Shown: in pieces, positions 49,157 through 61,320 of the stretch
Layout of the letters: each line of letters starts with the position of its first letter
Position numbering within the stretch: position 1 is the stretch's first letter
Notes under the pieces: generated by a model
Databases searched by the model: none
The model's input: only the letters and a program-made list of their open reading frames with translations
What the model was told of the DNA's origin: nothing
Assembly (NCBI GenBank): GCA_949825025.1
Contig: OX463780.1
Span: forward strand, 37,676,979 to 37,740,978
DNA: 64,000 nt
Origin: Siphlonurus alternatus
Taxonomy: Eukaryota; Arthropoda; Insecta; Ephemeroptera; Siphlonuridae
Direction of reading: 5' to 3'
Position numbers and translations under genes: made by a program

Positions 49157-50671
49157 AAGCATATATGAATCACAACCCTCTTTACTCTTTAAGATACCAA
49201 CATATAATTAAGCCTCCACCCCCACTCTCCCCTATGTACATCGCCCCCCTAAATTGATTTTACAGAACATGAAGCACCTCTGTCCTTTTCCATTAAAATA
49301 AAAAACTCCGCTGGATCACCTTTCTTGCTAATCATATGTTATCAATTAAAGGTTACACTGTATACATACGAATATATAATCAATGACAATAATAAAACTA
49401 TATAAATCTTACTATCTTAGTCAAATTTAAGTACTGTTGTACTTAAATGTACTGTTCAGTATTCAGTATACAACGGTACAGTATATTATTATGTACTGTT
49501 GTGAAATAAATAAATAAAATAAATAAATAAAAATAAATTATAAATGCATTAAAATTAATTTTTATACTTAAATATATTGTAAATCTTTACTGGTACGGGG
49601 GTAAATACCTAGAGGGACATATATATATATATACCACTTATTGGGTTATTACCAACATGCAAGTTGTCTCATAATTAACTCCCTTTAATCGTTTAAAACA
49701 ACCCGGCACGGACAATATTGAAGGAACCAGCTCCAAAATGTAGTTCAATGTAGCTAAAAACCTAACATTTTGAAGTTTTGAAAAACCTTTCTTAATGAGT
49801 GAGGAACTGAAAAATGCAAATCAACATATTAGGGTTCCACTATCATCCCGGAGTTAGGGATGAAAATCAAAATGTTTAAAATTATTATAACCGACAAAAC
49901 GACATAAATGAAGCCCGGCAGTAAATTTTTAGTACTATTTTTTGACGCAGATTCAGCAAAAATTTAATTCTATTCTATTCTCTTATTTTAGAATGGAAAT
50001 TTGAAAACAAAAAAAAAAACAAAAAAAAAAAAAATACACACTTCTCTAAGCAGGTTTGAAAGTGAGTGCTGGAAATGTGGAAAATAATAAAATATAGTAA
50101 TTGGGAAATCGTTTTATTTTTTTTTTCCTCTTGTTGTTGTAGCTATCATAAATACGCAGGACTAACTTTTGATGTTGGTACCTTCAATATTGCCCAGGTG
50201 CGGATCCTGGGAGGGAGGGGGGGCTGATATGTTTTATTTAACAAGGGCAATGGCAATATAGGCATTTGGCACACTCCAATTTTTTTCTTTTAACATTGGC
50301 CTTATGGAGGAAGCACGTCCCCCCCACCCCTCTACCCCCTCCGATTAATTTTTTTTTTTCTGGATTCACGGCTGATATTGTGATATTGCCCTTGCTGGGT
50401 TGATTGAACCCCCGAAAGTCGCTCATAAATTAACGTTGCAGATTTGGAGCATTGTGCGTATGCACGAACACGTACCTTTTCCATTTTAGAACCCCGCTGG
50501 ATCTCCGATCGTACATACTTATTTTATATATACAAATTGTACATATTTATATATTGTACTGTGAACGAATGGTTAAAAGCATTATCATAAAATTTAGTGA
50601 ACATTATTTATATAAATACAGTATTTTTAGCATATATATTTTATAAAACATTTGTTATATATTTATTATTT
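49157..50671. other. fold-back element, central spacer
   Basis: About 1.5 kb of single-copy-like AT-rich DNA between the arms. It has TGTACTGTT and AAATAAAT short repeats near 49430-49530, an A run near 50010-50030 and a later hAT MITE insertion at 50195-50374. No transposase or other long frame is present. Confidence 0.6.
50195..50374 (+). mobile_element. hAT-type MITE, family H, in the loop of the fold-back element
   Basis: The ends CAGGTGCGGATCCTGG and CTGGATTCACGGCTG are mutated forms of the family's CAGGCGCGGATCCAG terminal repeat. The body shares ACACTCCAATTTTTTT and AACATTGGCCTTATGGAGG with the 61150 copy. The flanks ATATTGCC (50187-50194) and ATATTGTG (50375-50382) agree at six of eight positions and are probably a decayed 8-bp target duplication. 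The - strand frame at 50238-50426 crosses it and is not a gene. Confidence 0.8.
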
Positions 50672-51884
50672 GTTTCTCGAGAAAAATATTACTCAGAATT
50701 TAGGAAGACTTGGAACCCCCCTTTTTTTTTTTAAAAATAATGACACTTTTTCTTAAAATTACTCTTAGTTTTAATTTTTATTTAGTAGAAATACGTATAC
50801 TATAGACAAATGGTTACTAACTGCAATTACTTCAATGCACTGACTATATGGCCTAAAAAAATATAATATAATTCCCCGAGTCAATCATGGATTAAAGAAC
50901 CCTGGGCAGGAGGCGTAAAATGTTTTAATTTTTGGGGGGGTGAGGGGAGGGGGGTTCTTATTTTTTTGGTTCTCGTGACCCCAATTAATTAATCATGCTT
51001 GAAAATTAGAAGCTCCACTTTCAGAAAGCATGGATTTTATACGATTTTAACTGAAAAAAAAAGTAAAATAAAATTTAGGTCTTTAGGGGTGCTATATTTG
51101 GCAACATTGCACTTTGAAAATAATTAGGGACCCTTTTTAAATAATTGCAACCATCTAAGCATCTTTTCTGCGGAATATATCTTTATCCCGACCTTTGGTT
51201 TGCCAGAAAATAATACTTTCCTGTTCTCCACATCCGCCATTTTGAAAGGTCACCAGGGGTCAAAGGGTGGTTCAAAATTTTAGGGTACAGTATTTTTTAA
51301 GGTTCTTATGATGCAATTAATCATTTCTGTATGTTTAATGCTTTTGTCACAAAAAGTATGGATTTTAGTAAAAAAACGTATTATAATAGCATAGGGAATA
51401 AGTGCTCATTTTACGGTAGAAATTACAATATCTCGAGTTATTATTCTCTTATCAACAAGCATTATGATTTTTTTTAATCGTAATGATAGTAGACAATTGA
51501 TAGTTGCTATTTTAAGCTAAAAAGTTTGCTAGTTTGGTTAAAATAAGCAAGAAAGCTGCCAAAAAAGAGGGCAATAAAAGTTTCATCGGCCGCCATTTTG
51601 TTTTTTATGGACTTAGGTCTTTTCCAAAAATTGCTAATTACTTTCCGTGTTAGTACAAACATATTTGCTAATGACAATTTTTTTCGTATCTGCCTTAGAT
51701 TCCTTGTAAAAAAATCAAACGTAAATCAATCGGAGGTCAAAGTTCAAAGGTCACTCAAGGTCACGGTATGACACTTTTTTTTGGGATCCGCCAAAAAAGT
51801 TGATGCAAATGATGTTATTAGCAAGTACTGAAAATTTCAGCCCGGTATCACCAATAGCGCGATTTTTGCCATTAATTCCCTAAC
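50672..51884 (-). mobile_element. fold-back element, right arm (about 1.2 kb)
   Basis: Reverse complement of 47933-49156 with near identity by eye. The outer end ATTCCCTAACT matches the left arm's AGTTAGGGAAT. Just outside, the - strand reads TGTATATAAGCC, a TATA-like word in a GC-richer islet (51890-52030). Confidence 0.88.
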
Positions 51885-52035
51885 TATTTGCGATACACGG
51901 CAACTTATTCAGGCCAAAGCTCAGGCTTATATACACTTGACGGGTGAGCTCTACTAATGAGACCGGCCTACGAGCTTGCAGTAGCCGAGAATGTACTCGC
52001 AACTAGGCTCGTACTTACCCTCAACGGTAATAATT
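51885..52035 (-). promoter_or_regulatory. GC-richer islet with TATA-like word
   Basis: On the - strand it holds TATATAAG within TGTATATAAGCCTGAGC, and a GAGGGTAAGTACGAGCC segment with a GTAAGT donor-like site. It abuts the fold-back element. With no assignable gene, a promoter role is only a possibility. Confidence 0.2.
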
Positions 52036-54518
52036 TAAGGAGAGAGAACATGCATCGAAAAAGAAGATTACAATAATGTCAAAGCGCATGCTCATATATA
52101 AGCAATTTAAACTAATATAGCTATTATAATATATAGTGACCTCAAAACATATTGTGAGTGAAAAACATCATGCATGAAATTTAAATTCAAGTGTATATGC
52201 AAATTCTATTTATAATAACTACTAAGAATATAAATCAATTTTCTTAATTACATTACAATCAGTATAATTTTCAAAATAATAAATGAAATTTGCATGTAAT
52301 TTAAGGTGAATGATCAGTCAAGTATTCAGCTGCATTATGTACATACAAATGAATTGTTATATAATAATATACCTCAACATCAAAAGATAAGCGTATCAAA
52401 TGTGTGTCAAGAATATCGCATAATATTACACTCATCCCTCCCCCTATTCAGTACAATGTATAATAACGAATGTTTTAATGATTCAGTGCAAACATATATT
52501 TTATTACATTTGATACTGATCATCGATAATTTGTAGTTGGGAAGCTTACAAAACCTCTGCTGGCTCGATACGTGCTCATTAAACAAGGATTATATAGAGA
52601 CCAATGATGATATTTGATAGGTTTTGTGTCAATACGAAATGATTTTGAAATGTTTATATACATCACAATAAAACACATCTCTATAAAAAATATTCCATTC
52701 GTTATTTTTTTATTAATTAATACATAATTGAGAGGAGAAATGTTTTCATAAAGAGGATTATTTCAATTAAAATGAAGTAATATGACGTCACGTATATTCA
52801 TATTATTAGAAACGTTCTTTCAGGACAAAATTCTAATTTTATTGTAAATGAAATGTTATTTTCATGTTTTGTTGTTGTTTAATACAGGCAAATAATTATT
52901 ATATTCAAAATTTTCAAAAGATAAGTGGCAAATATATTTTAAAAATCAAGAGTTATTTTAGCAGATTATAAATATATTTTTTTTTTTTTTAGTAGATTCC
53001 CAACACTTTTAAAATCGATGTGAAAAATGCTGTCGTTAAAAATGTTAACGTTATAATATAACGCACAACAAAATGTTCAATCACACTATATATAGAGTAT
53101 ATATTATAATGTGCTTAAATGTATTTTTTATATAGATATTGAATCTATATACAACTACTGTATATAAGTATATCCTTTTAATATTGTTACAAAAAAACTG
53201 TAGATTAATTTTAGTTTCTCTATCAACATTTGCAAAATAAAAAAATGCAGCTTAGTAATGAAAGCGGAAGCAATTTATTATCAGAATTAAATCCCCTCTT
53301 GTTTTAAACTCTATGCATATACGATGGTGACAATACCATCAGTATACTATAGACATCTCTGAGAGTTATCGAGTGTGATTCTGACAGGTTGACTGACACT
53401 CCAGGGGCTTAGAACTGCGCGGTGGTGCTGGGACTGTATTGTATTAACTGATGATACGATTTATGTTGCACCCCTTGCTGCGCACTTGAATTACTCGCGG
53501 CAGTGATCAATGTCGCAAACCGTTGCCTCTTTGTTTGCAGACAAATACGACGAATGCAGATTTTGAATAAACATGCAATGTAGAGAGATTGTGTTGCCTT
53601 TGACTGTGATTAATGATTTTCAATGAGGTTTTCTTTAAATAGATTTCATTAAATTTCATAAACTATTTTAATGAAACATGAAACAATTGTGTTGTGAAAA
53701 TACTATCAAAATTCTTGTTATTTTATTACTTAAAATGTGTTCGTAAATTGAAAATTATTTATAAATGTTTTTTTTTTCCTAATTTAATGCTGATAATGGC
53801 ATGGCATAAATTTAAAATGTAAGCTTGCCGCTTTAATTGAAAAATAATTACAGCTACGATATTACATATTCATGCTCATTTCTCAGTAAAATTAACGAGA
53901 TAACCAACACAAATTCTGTGATCATGAAAAATAATAGCAGCTGTTTCTCGTTAACGGACACATGCTGTAAAATTTACTGGAGTTATAATTAATGCGCGCT
54001 TTACATAAAGTAGAATAACAAGTGTTAGGGTAGCCTCAAAACGTTTTCGCCGTTAAAATCTGTATAGAGATTGGAAAAAAAATGCTTAACACTTGGTATG
54101 GCGTACATTAAAAAACGTGTAATATCCTATCTAATATTATAGGAGAAGATATTATTGTACCTGCATGATATGTAGGTTAAATATATAACAGTGAAAGGAA
54201 ATTATTTATCGTAAGTATAGTTACAATATACTTCTTCCATTAAACCAAAGTTGATCCAGAATTCTTGAATTGGTGGAATTTGTTAGCAACTGATCAACTC
54301 ATGTGATGCATATATTTTTTTAATTGCTTAGATGAATAGAAATTGCAAAAAAAAATCTACTCTGGTTGTTTTCGAATTTTCGTCCTTATTTTTTTAGAGA
54401 AGCATTAATTCAATATATACTATATACCAAGTCTTTTTTATACCACTTTTTCACTAAAGGACATAGCTTAAACGCATATCGTTAAGAAACTATATATATA
54501 TATATATATAAAAAAAAT
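52036..54518. other. AT-rich non-coding DNA with a GC-richer patch at 53.33-53.54 kb
   Basis: No gene is supported. The patch contains GCGCGGTGGTGCTGGGACTG and a TGCTGCGCACTTG segment but no exon edges with a matching frame. The frame at 52306-52536 is AT-driven. Confidence 0.5.
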
Positions 54519-54608
54519 CTCGGTCGAACTTAAAAAAGCTGAAAAAAAAATCAGAGTATTATAACTTATATATTATATATTCATTTATGCAATAAAAACA
54601 TGTCATTG
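54519..54608. mobile_element. degenerate half of a family P palindromic MITE
   Basis: CTGAAAAAAAAATCAGAGTA, TTATAACTT and TTCATTTATGCAATAAAAAC follow the order and spacing of the right arm of the copies at 3556, 3890 and 5831 (CTGAAAAAAATCAGGGTAGC, ATAACTTTGC, CCATTTCTGCAATAAAAA). Many substitutions and no matching left arm mark it as an old relic. Confidence 0.45.
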
Positions 54609-54924
54609 TTATTTCTAGTACAAAATACAAGTTACGTATGTACCTCAAGAGACAAATTTTCTGTATGAAAATTATGGTTGAACTGTAAATCTTATGTATG
54701 TAATATTAATTTGTATTTGAGATTACAATATATGTAAGAATGTCTGTCAGGCCAAACATTACCTAATAAAAAAAAATCTATTCTATTCTACTGCCTTAAT
54801 TTTGTGAACACTGGTAGAACAAGAAACCACCCTCTCCATTGAACGATAAAACAAATTTGAAACGCTTGGAGACATAATACCCTCTGTTAAAATTTGGCGG
54901 ACAAGAAGTCCTGAGAGGGCTCAC

Positions 54925-55015
54925 CTGAGGCTGGTATGCAGTCGGCTGAGGCTGCAGGGCGGGGGCAGAAGGTCTGGCTGGACCGGAGACACCGCGATGC
55001 GGATCTCCGTCATAC
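54925..55015 (-). CDS. candidate internal coding exon, Pro/Gln-rich
   Basis: On the - strand, GATCCGCAG is the acceptor and CAG-GTGAGC a strong donor. The 91-nt exon is open in one frame: one base, then YDGDPHRGVSGPARPSAPAL and QPQPTAYQPQ. The composition is GC-rich with sharp edges. The Pro/Gln/Ala-rich sequence is typical of disordered regions in transcription or RNA-binding proteins, but nothing identifies the family. The polypyrimidine tract is weak. The candidate at 63479-63602 begins in the same phase with G-TAC, so both could follow a shared upstream exon. Confidence 0.35.
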
Positions 55016-57140
55016 CTGCGGATCATCAACGTCAGGTAAGTAATAATGCAAGTTCGAAGATCTTCATGCATAAAAAATATAGATGCATGGCATGGTTATC
55101 GAAAATAAAAAAACAAATAATTTCATTAAAGTTTGCTATCTTGTAAAATAAGATAATAAACTGACTACAGAACTAGTATTTAATACATTATAGTCACTTG
55201 TCTTTTATTACTGTCTTTACCGAGTAACCGAGTAACAATTATGAAATGTTAAAGTTTAAAGAATTTACTTTTTTCTTAATTTTAAGTAGATTTATGTGTA
55301 TGCAACAAATTGACGTAATCTAAACTGTACACAATCTCTATGATCGAAATAAAATTTGAAAAAATTGAAAACAAATTATTATCTTTTTTATTAAACCGAT
55401 TTTCTTAATATCTCATACATTTACACTAAAATAAAATAAAATGGATCACTAGAAAAAAAAAATGAAACACGCTGTTAATACAATATTTGTGTTATGTTTA
55501 TATTATTGGAAATATGTTTCAGTATTCAATGCTACATGACTATTTCCTAACTTCCTAGCAAACAATACACATGTTTACATGACTTACATGAGACAAATTA
55601 TTGTGCTTAAATCATGTTTTATTTATGTAAAATGCAAAACTTTGTGGAAACTTATAAAACTATATAAATTAGAATCAAGACTGAGAATTTGAAATTATAC
55701 ACCTTTACACTTGATTAATTTCAATTTATATTATATCCGTTTTTGTTCGCAAATTATTTGCAACCTGTACAGAGTTTGTTAAAACAAAGTTTGAACGTTG
55801 TTTTTTTACGAACTATAAAACAAACGAAAATTTTGTTTTTATCAATGATTTTGTATTAGTTTACACTTTCTTAATTAGCAAAATAAATTAATTTGCAACT
55901 GTAGAATTCCAATTTGGATCAAAGTAAAGCATGTTCTTATATTAGACTCCTTATTTAACTTCCTAACTAAATATTTACTAAACAAAAAAAGTTTTAGAAG
56001 TTTTGTTAAAAGCCATCAATACAAAATCAATAAATAAAACGAAACTCTAAATAATTAAGTATAATACGTAAGAGGGCTCTCTTGTTGTGAATTGTGAATA
56101 ATAATTTGATTAAACATTTCAAGATTTAGTTGAAGAAATTTTTTACTTTAGAGTAAATATTATTTTATATTATAGCATACTCTTATTATTCTTTAGTTGA
56201 AATTTTATTAAAAGAATATAGCTATATCATATTATATAATAATATAATATCGTCAAATCCAAATGAAATTTGTTTTAATATGCGCAATTTAATTGTGTAT
56301 TCATGATATAAATTATTCTAAAATATTTCGATGATAACAGTAGAATGCACCGAAATACATAAATCATATAATATATTATTATATATATTTCATTTCAATC
56401 TTACATTAGTTGATGGTATAATTATATAATATATACATATTTTGTTTCAAGGTGTCAAATTAGTAAGGTAGGTTTATGTGAGTCTACTCAAGGTCAGTCT
56501 GGTCATATAGGCAACCAAATGCTTTCTAAATATGCTCGTATTTTAAATAACTTGTCATCTTGGTACACGTAACGCGTCAATTTACATTACGTGGATGTTC
56601 AACAAGTTGCATACTGTCAGGAGTATCACCGCCATTTTTGTCTGTCATGGACGTAAGTAAAGATATTCTAAATAATTTTAAACTCCTTCCGGATATCACC
56701 AGTAGTGTACTTTGATCTCTGTATTTCAGTTTTGAAACTTTGCAGAGATACACCGTCATAGACGTTTGGGAGTTTCAAAATTGAAATGCGAACAGAAGGC
56801 TATTTTCCATGTACACATATGTCTAATTCCGGTAGGAATAGAAAATTAATATAACTGTAATTAGTGCAATTTAAGGTCACAACCGCTCTCTCATTGCTAG
56901 AGGAGTGACTTTTTATTGGCTGACGTGCCCTTCGTGTTTTTTTAGTAAAGAGCAAGTTCAAAAGCAGTAAAATTAGTTGATTTTGGTGCTCAAATTATCG
57001 AATTACCTCGTCTTATTGCAGACTCGTATTAGACAAACATAAGTGATTGATGGTAAATCAGGTTATGCTAGACTTTTCTGTTCTCCTAGTAGAATTGCAT
57101 GCTATCAGCGACTCTGTTTTACGTCGCTGAAATGACGTCT
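55016..57140. other. AT-rich non-coding DNA
   Basis: No gene is supported in about 2.1 kb. Near 56600-56660 a mixed patch holds ATG-GAC-GTAAGT on the + strand and a short MTDKNGGDTPDS frame on the - strand; neither has a usable exon structure. Confidence 0.5.
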
Positions 57141-57191
57141 CGATATCAGGTGAGCAGAAAATCCAGCAGGTGTGGTGCTCACAAGATATCG
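57141..57191. other. imperfect hairpin in a mixed-composition islet
   Basis: CGATATC-AG-GTGAGC on the left pairs with GCTCAC-AA-GATATCG on the right around a 21-base loop. The left arm also contains ATGACGTCTCGATATCAG-GTGAGC, a start codon with a donor-like site, so an alternative reading is a six-codon first exon on the + strand. Confidence 0.4.
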
Positions 57192-60100
57192 CCTCCCACT
57201 GTGGTGATGCATCAATCTCATTGAATCGTTTATTCTAGTGTGAGCTATACATGCTGTTGCTTGCACAGGAATGTGAACCAATAAGTTTAGATAAATATGC
57301 TACGGAAGTTCATTTTGTAAAAATAATGTAACATGTTTAATTTTAGTAAATAAACATATCGTTTAATCTATCTTTTAAGTTTTCACTTGAAGCTTTTTGT
57401 TTAGTATGACGTTGAAAATATTGGATATTTCACTGGCTTTACCGGGATCTACGTTTATAACAGCTAAACTTGATGTGACCAGGAACGACCATCGAAATAA
57501 TGGTGGCTATGGCGGCGGATTGACTTTAAAAGTAAGCCACTCTCGTTCCAGTTCATTATAATACTTTTGTACTACCTCTATTAAGACAGTAAAATTTTAA
57601 TATTGATTGTCAGACATAACTCTTTCGAGAAATCCGTGGACCTTCTTGTTTCATTTTTGTTTGAAGGTACCTGAGCAAAGGAGGCGAAACGTCGTCACAA
57701 AAGCAACGAGGATACATAGGAACAACGTCAACAACTCAGTTTTTTTTCTTTTTATCTAAGTAAATTGACTCAATCGCTTATTCATATTTTTTATCATACT
57801 GTATCCTATATAATGAATACGTTTTTATTACTCCCTCCCCCCCCCCCCCACCCCACCCCCCACCCGTTCTCCCGGCGTCAGGCCGGCCCAAAGGGTTGCT
57901 TTCTAGTCCTCTTCCTTTCAAACTTACCATAAGTCCACTCGTTCTAATTAAGTTTCTGAGCTAAAAATTCAGATCCAGCATGCAATAATTATCATCCACT
58001 ATATAATACATAATACCAACCTTCAAACAAATTCAAATTTACATGTAGTCTAAAATTAATAAATGCTTACATTATTTTCTCTATACTATCTTTAAAACAA
58101 GTAAAAGAGCTTGCGTTGATTTATTTTAAACTTGTGTAAAATATCTCAAGGTATTATTTATAACCCTTTTAAATTAAACACTTTACTTAAGAAATATTAC
58201 CACATGAACATTAATATTTTTTGTTATAATGGTCACATTTAGCTCATGTTATAAAGAATTTTGGTCTTATATCTCTCTCTTTGTGTTTACAATATCTTCT
58301 TAAAATTCTTGTGTTTGGACTCCACGCACAAACACTAAATCTGTCCGGAAAGAGTCTCAACATGGCTCTACAAGAACTACCACGTTTTATATAGTTTTAA
58401 CTTGATTATACGCTACGACACTCTGTTAAACGGTTAAAAATCCTGCAGTGACGTACATTTACCCGTTAAAAAATGTCATCATAGCATGCTTATATATAAA
58501 TCTCAGTAATAAAGTAAATATTTATATGATAATTTTAGAATATGGCTCGACGTCAATTTTACATGTAATGTAAACATAACTCTACAGTACATTGAAATTT
58601 GAATGTATGCTTGATTATTTTTATAATTATTATGAATTATTCTGTTTAATTACATTCAAGACAAATGTATATAAAAGCGTCAGAGAGGATCGAAGGAGGA
58701 AACCTTTGGGTGAATGTACGCATTTTGTGTATGGACTTTCGTCTTTTGCAGTCACCAATTGGGTTTTGTATATGTTTATTTATTAATATTTTTCCTATAC
58801 TTTGTATTTTTAAACCCAATAAACAATTATTATTATTATTATCCCCTGAGATTACAAAGGTGGATGAGTGTCTGACATGAGATCTCAACCTTTTCCACTT
58901 CCAATGCATCTACTCGAACAAACGGCAACTCCCAAGCAATTTTTACAATCAATATACTAATACAGTATACTATAGTTTAGTTCAATTGCTATACCAACAA
59001 TTTTTTCCCCAGCGGATCCATTGAAAAAATTTTTATATACTTTTATTTTTATATCAAAATTTATTGTTGAATTAAGAGCTTTAATTTTTTCTTTTAATAT
59101 TATACTCTAGTTAATTCAAGTATAATATAACTCATAGTTCATAAATTCAAATTATTGGAAATATATTTATTAAATAAATTAAAAAATCTAATTTTTTTAT
59201 TTTGTGAATGAAATTCAATTAAGAAAATAATAAAATAGAAATAAAGTTATACTGAAACTGAAGTACTTATGTTGCAATAATACAGTATCCCAGGCACCGC
59301 TAAACTTTTCAAAAGTGGCGGTTGCTAAAGAACACCCACTCGTGCATCCGGGAGGAGATTGATATACATGGCATCCTCCATCAATTGCCGACCATCCTGA
59401 CTGTTTCCTCAGTCACAAAGAGGAGAATTCTGGGATGGATTGCTATAAGCCATGGCCGCTGCCCCAGTTTTGAAGGAACACAAAAAAGCTAATAAGCACT
59501 ATGCTAGGTCACGGGTTCATTAAAAGCCGGAAAGTTAAATTCAGTCACTTTTGACCAGTACCTTTAAACAGGGTTTAGTTGAAGCAAAAGAATAATAATT
59601 AAGTATTTTTTTATAAATGATTAATTATTAAATTACAAAAATGTCTGAATTAAAGCAAACTTTTTTATTTACATTTCTCTCCACAAAAGTAAGAAACGTA
59701 ACTTGATGATACACAAAAATGTTTGTTTGCTTTTAATGACTTCTTTATTAATGAAACGTTATAAATAGTCAAGTAGTAATGTTACATTTAGATTTATATA
59801 CAGCTTTGAAGTAAAAAAAACTTTGTGCCTTGAAAAACTCACAAAATAGCTTAAAAGAAAACATTATAAATATATCATGGCATGAATTCAGCTCTTCCAT
59901 AAAATGAGTGAAATTAGCTGATTGCAGAAAATGTAAAGATTCAGCAACTGAATACATTACACTTGTGACCCTAACGTTGATTACCTTTTAGTTAATTAAG
60001 GGTTATCTTGTATTAAAACAATGCTTTGAAGTTAAATCAGAATTTGTAAACACATCATGAGTATAATAATTATAAGCAAGTTTAAGTTCGTCGTTCTAGT

Positions 60101-60438
60101 TTAATTAGAGCTAAATATTTGTACTGATAAATTCTAGTATTTGAAGATAAATTACCCAAAATTATATCACGATATGAGAGACGCAGATGGAGAGAAGGGT
60201 GATATAAAGTGATATAAATTAGGGATGTTAGGGCCTGAAGAAGATGCATAATATATATTCAAAGACTGAGAGAACTGAGGTTGCTTGAACTGATTGTGAG
60301 ACGAAAGAGACTTCTAAGTATTATATATATAAGTTTCTAAGATTAGTTGTCAGGATAGTTGGTGGACCGAGTGCAGCTAGTATGTTCCATATTCAACATG
60401 TTTGTGTATAATACAAGCACGTAGATATACGTAGTTAC

Positions 60439-60442
<4 letters not shown>
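57192..60442. other. non-coding DNA with retroelement-like scraps
   Basis: No gene is supported in 3.2 kb. Near 57665-57700, CTGAGCAAAGGAGGCGAAAC-GTCGTC resembles the tail of Penelope-like or other LINE elements. At 57833-57866 lies a C-rich tract. At about 58640-58840 a segment ends in AATAAACAATTATTATTATT, like a LINE 3' end with an ATT tail. At 59290-59520 a mixed-composition patch has no clear frame. Confidence 0.45.
57833..57866. repeat. C-rich tract (G4/i-motif potential)
   Basis: C runs interrupted by single A or T bases. The - strand holds at least four G tracts of three or more. Confidence 0.85.

Positions 60443-60511
<69 letters not shown>
60443..60511. repeat. (GA)n microsatellite
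   Basis: About 34 AG units ending in ATGAAGA, the same end seen after the 15010-15159 tract. Confidence 0.97.
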
Positions 60512-60514
<3 letters not shown>

Positions 60515-61149
60515 AGAGCTTGGTAAACTCAGATGGCCCCTACAAAAAAAAAAAATCCTATATCCACCCCCACCTCGTTACCTCGTTTCTCTCTTGCACT
60601 TCCTTTAGACGATGATTGAGTTGAGCCTATATCTAGTTATACTTGAACCTAACAACGAAGGAATATCCATAGGCTATATTACCAATTAATATATACCGTA
60701 AGATGTACAAATTTGTATGTTCTCTAAGATCACGGACGATCTCTTGCACCCCAAGTGTGGTACATATGATGTTAATGCTCCTAGAAGTTGGTTTGACGTC
60801 ACAAAAGCTCTGCTGGTCTGCTATAAGCTGCATGCTCAACTCAAATCTCCTCCTCCTTCTCCTTCTCTTATATATATTTACACTATTTTTATTCATTTTT
60901 ATCTGACGTAGTTTTAAATTTAGCTCATGAAATTTATCATGTTCTACAATCATGTTACTGATGACTAATTTTTTATTTTTACTTTACATTTACTCCTTTC
61001 ACATGGAAGCAAATTATCTACATTCTTATCAAACTAATTTAAATTTATTTCAGTTTGTTTTTAATTTTCTCTCTTATAGACAAAAACAAAAAGAAAATTT
61101 GGACTGTTTTAATAAAAATTTACTTTCAGTGTTGAGTGAAATTAAAGGA
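60512..61149. other. non-coding DNA
   Basis: No gene is supported. Opposing frames at 60633-60953 (-), 60703-60906 (+) and 60717-60911 (+) reflect CTCCTCCTTCTCC low complexity near 60845-60870 and have no exon edges. Confidence 0.5.
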
Positions 61150-61312
61150 CAGGCGCGGATCCAGGGGATCTGCAGCCCCCCCACCCACTGAAATTTTTTA
61201 TTTAACATGGATAATATAGGAATTTCCCCCACTCCAATTTTTTTTAACATTGGCCTTATGGAGGCAGCCCCCCCCCCTCCCCCCCAAATTTTTTTTTCTG
61301 TATCCGCGCCTG
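61150..61312 (+). mobile_element. hAT-type MITE, family H, complete with 8-bp target duplication
   Basis: The terminal repeats are CAGGCGCGGATCCAG and (reverse-complemented) CAGGCGCGGATACAG, with one mismatch. The element is flanked by perfect TTAAAGGA duplications (61142-61149 and 61313-61320). An 8-bp duplication with a CAG-type end is the signature of hAT transposons. The 163-bp body is non-coding, with C runs and the AACATTGGCCTTATGGAGG core shared with the copies at 26768 and 50195. Confidence 0.93.
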
Positions 61313-61320
61313 TTAAAGGA

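Noticed and set aside
57665..57700. CTGAGCAAAGGAGGCGAAACGTC as a possible hammerhead ribozyme core, as found in Penelope-like elements
   Set aside because: The conserved CUGANGA is broken (CTGAGCA) and no closing stems are seen; only a loose resemblance to a retroelement tail remains.
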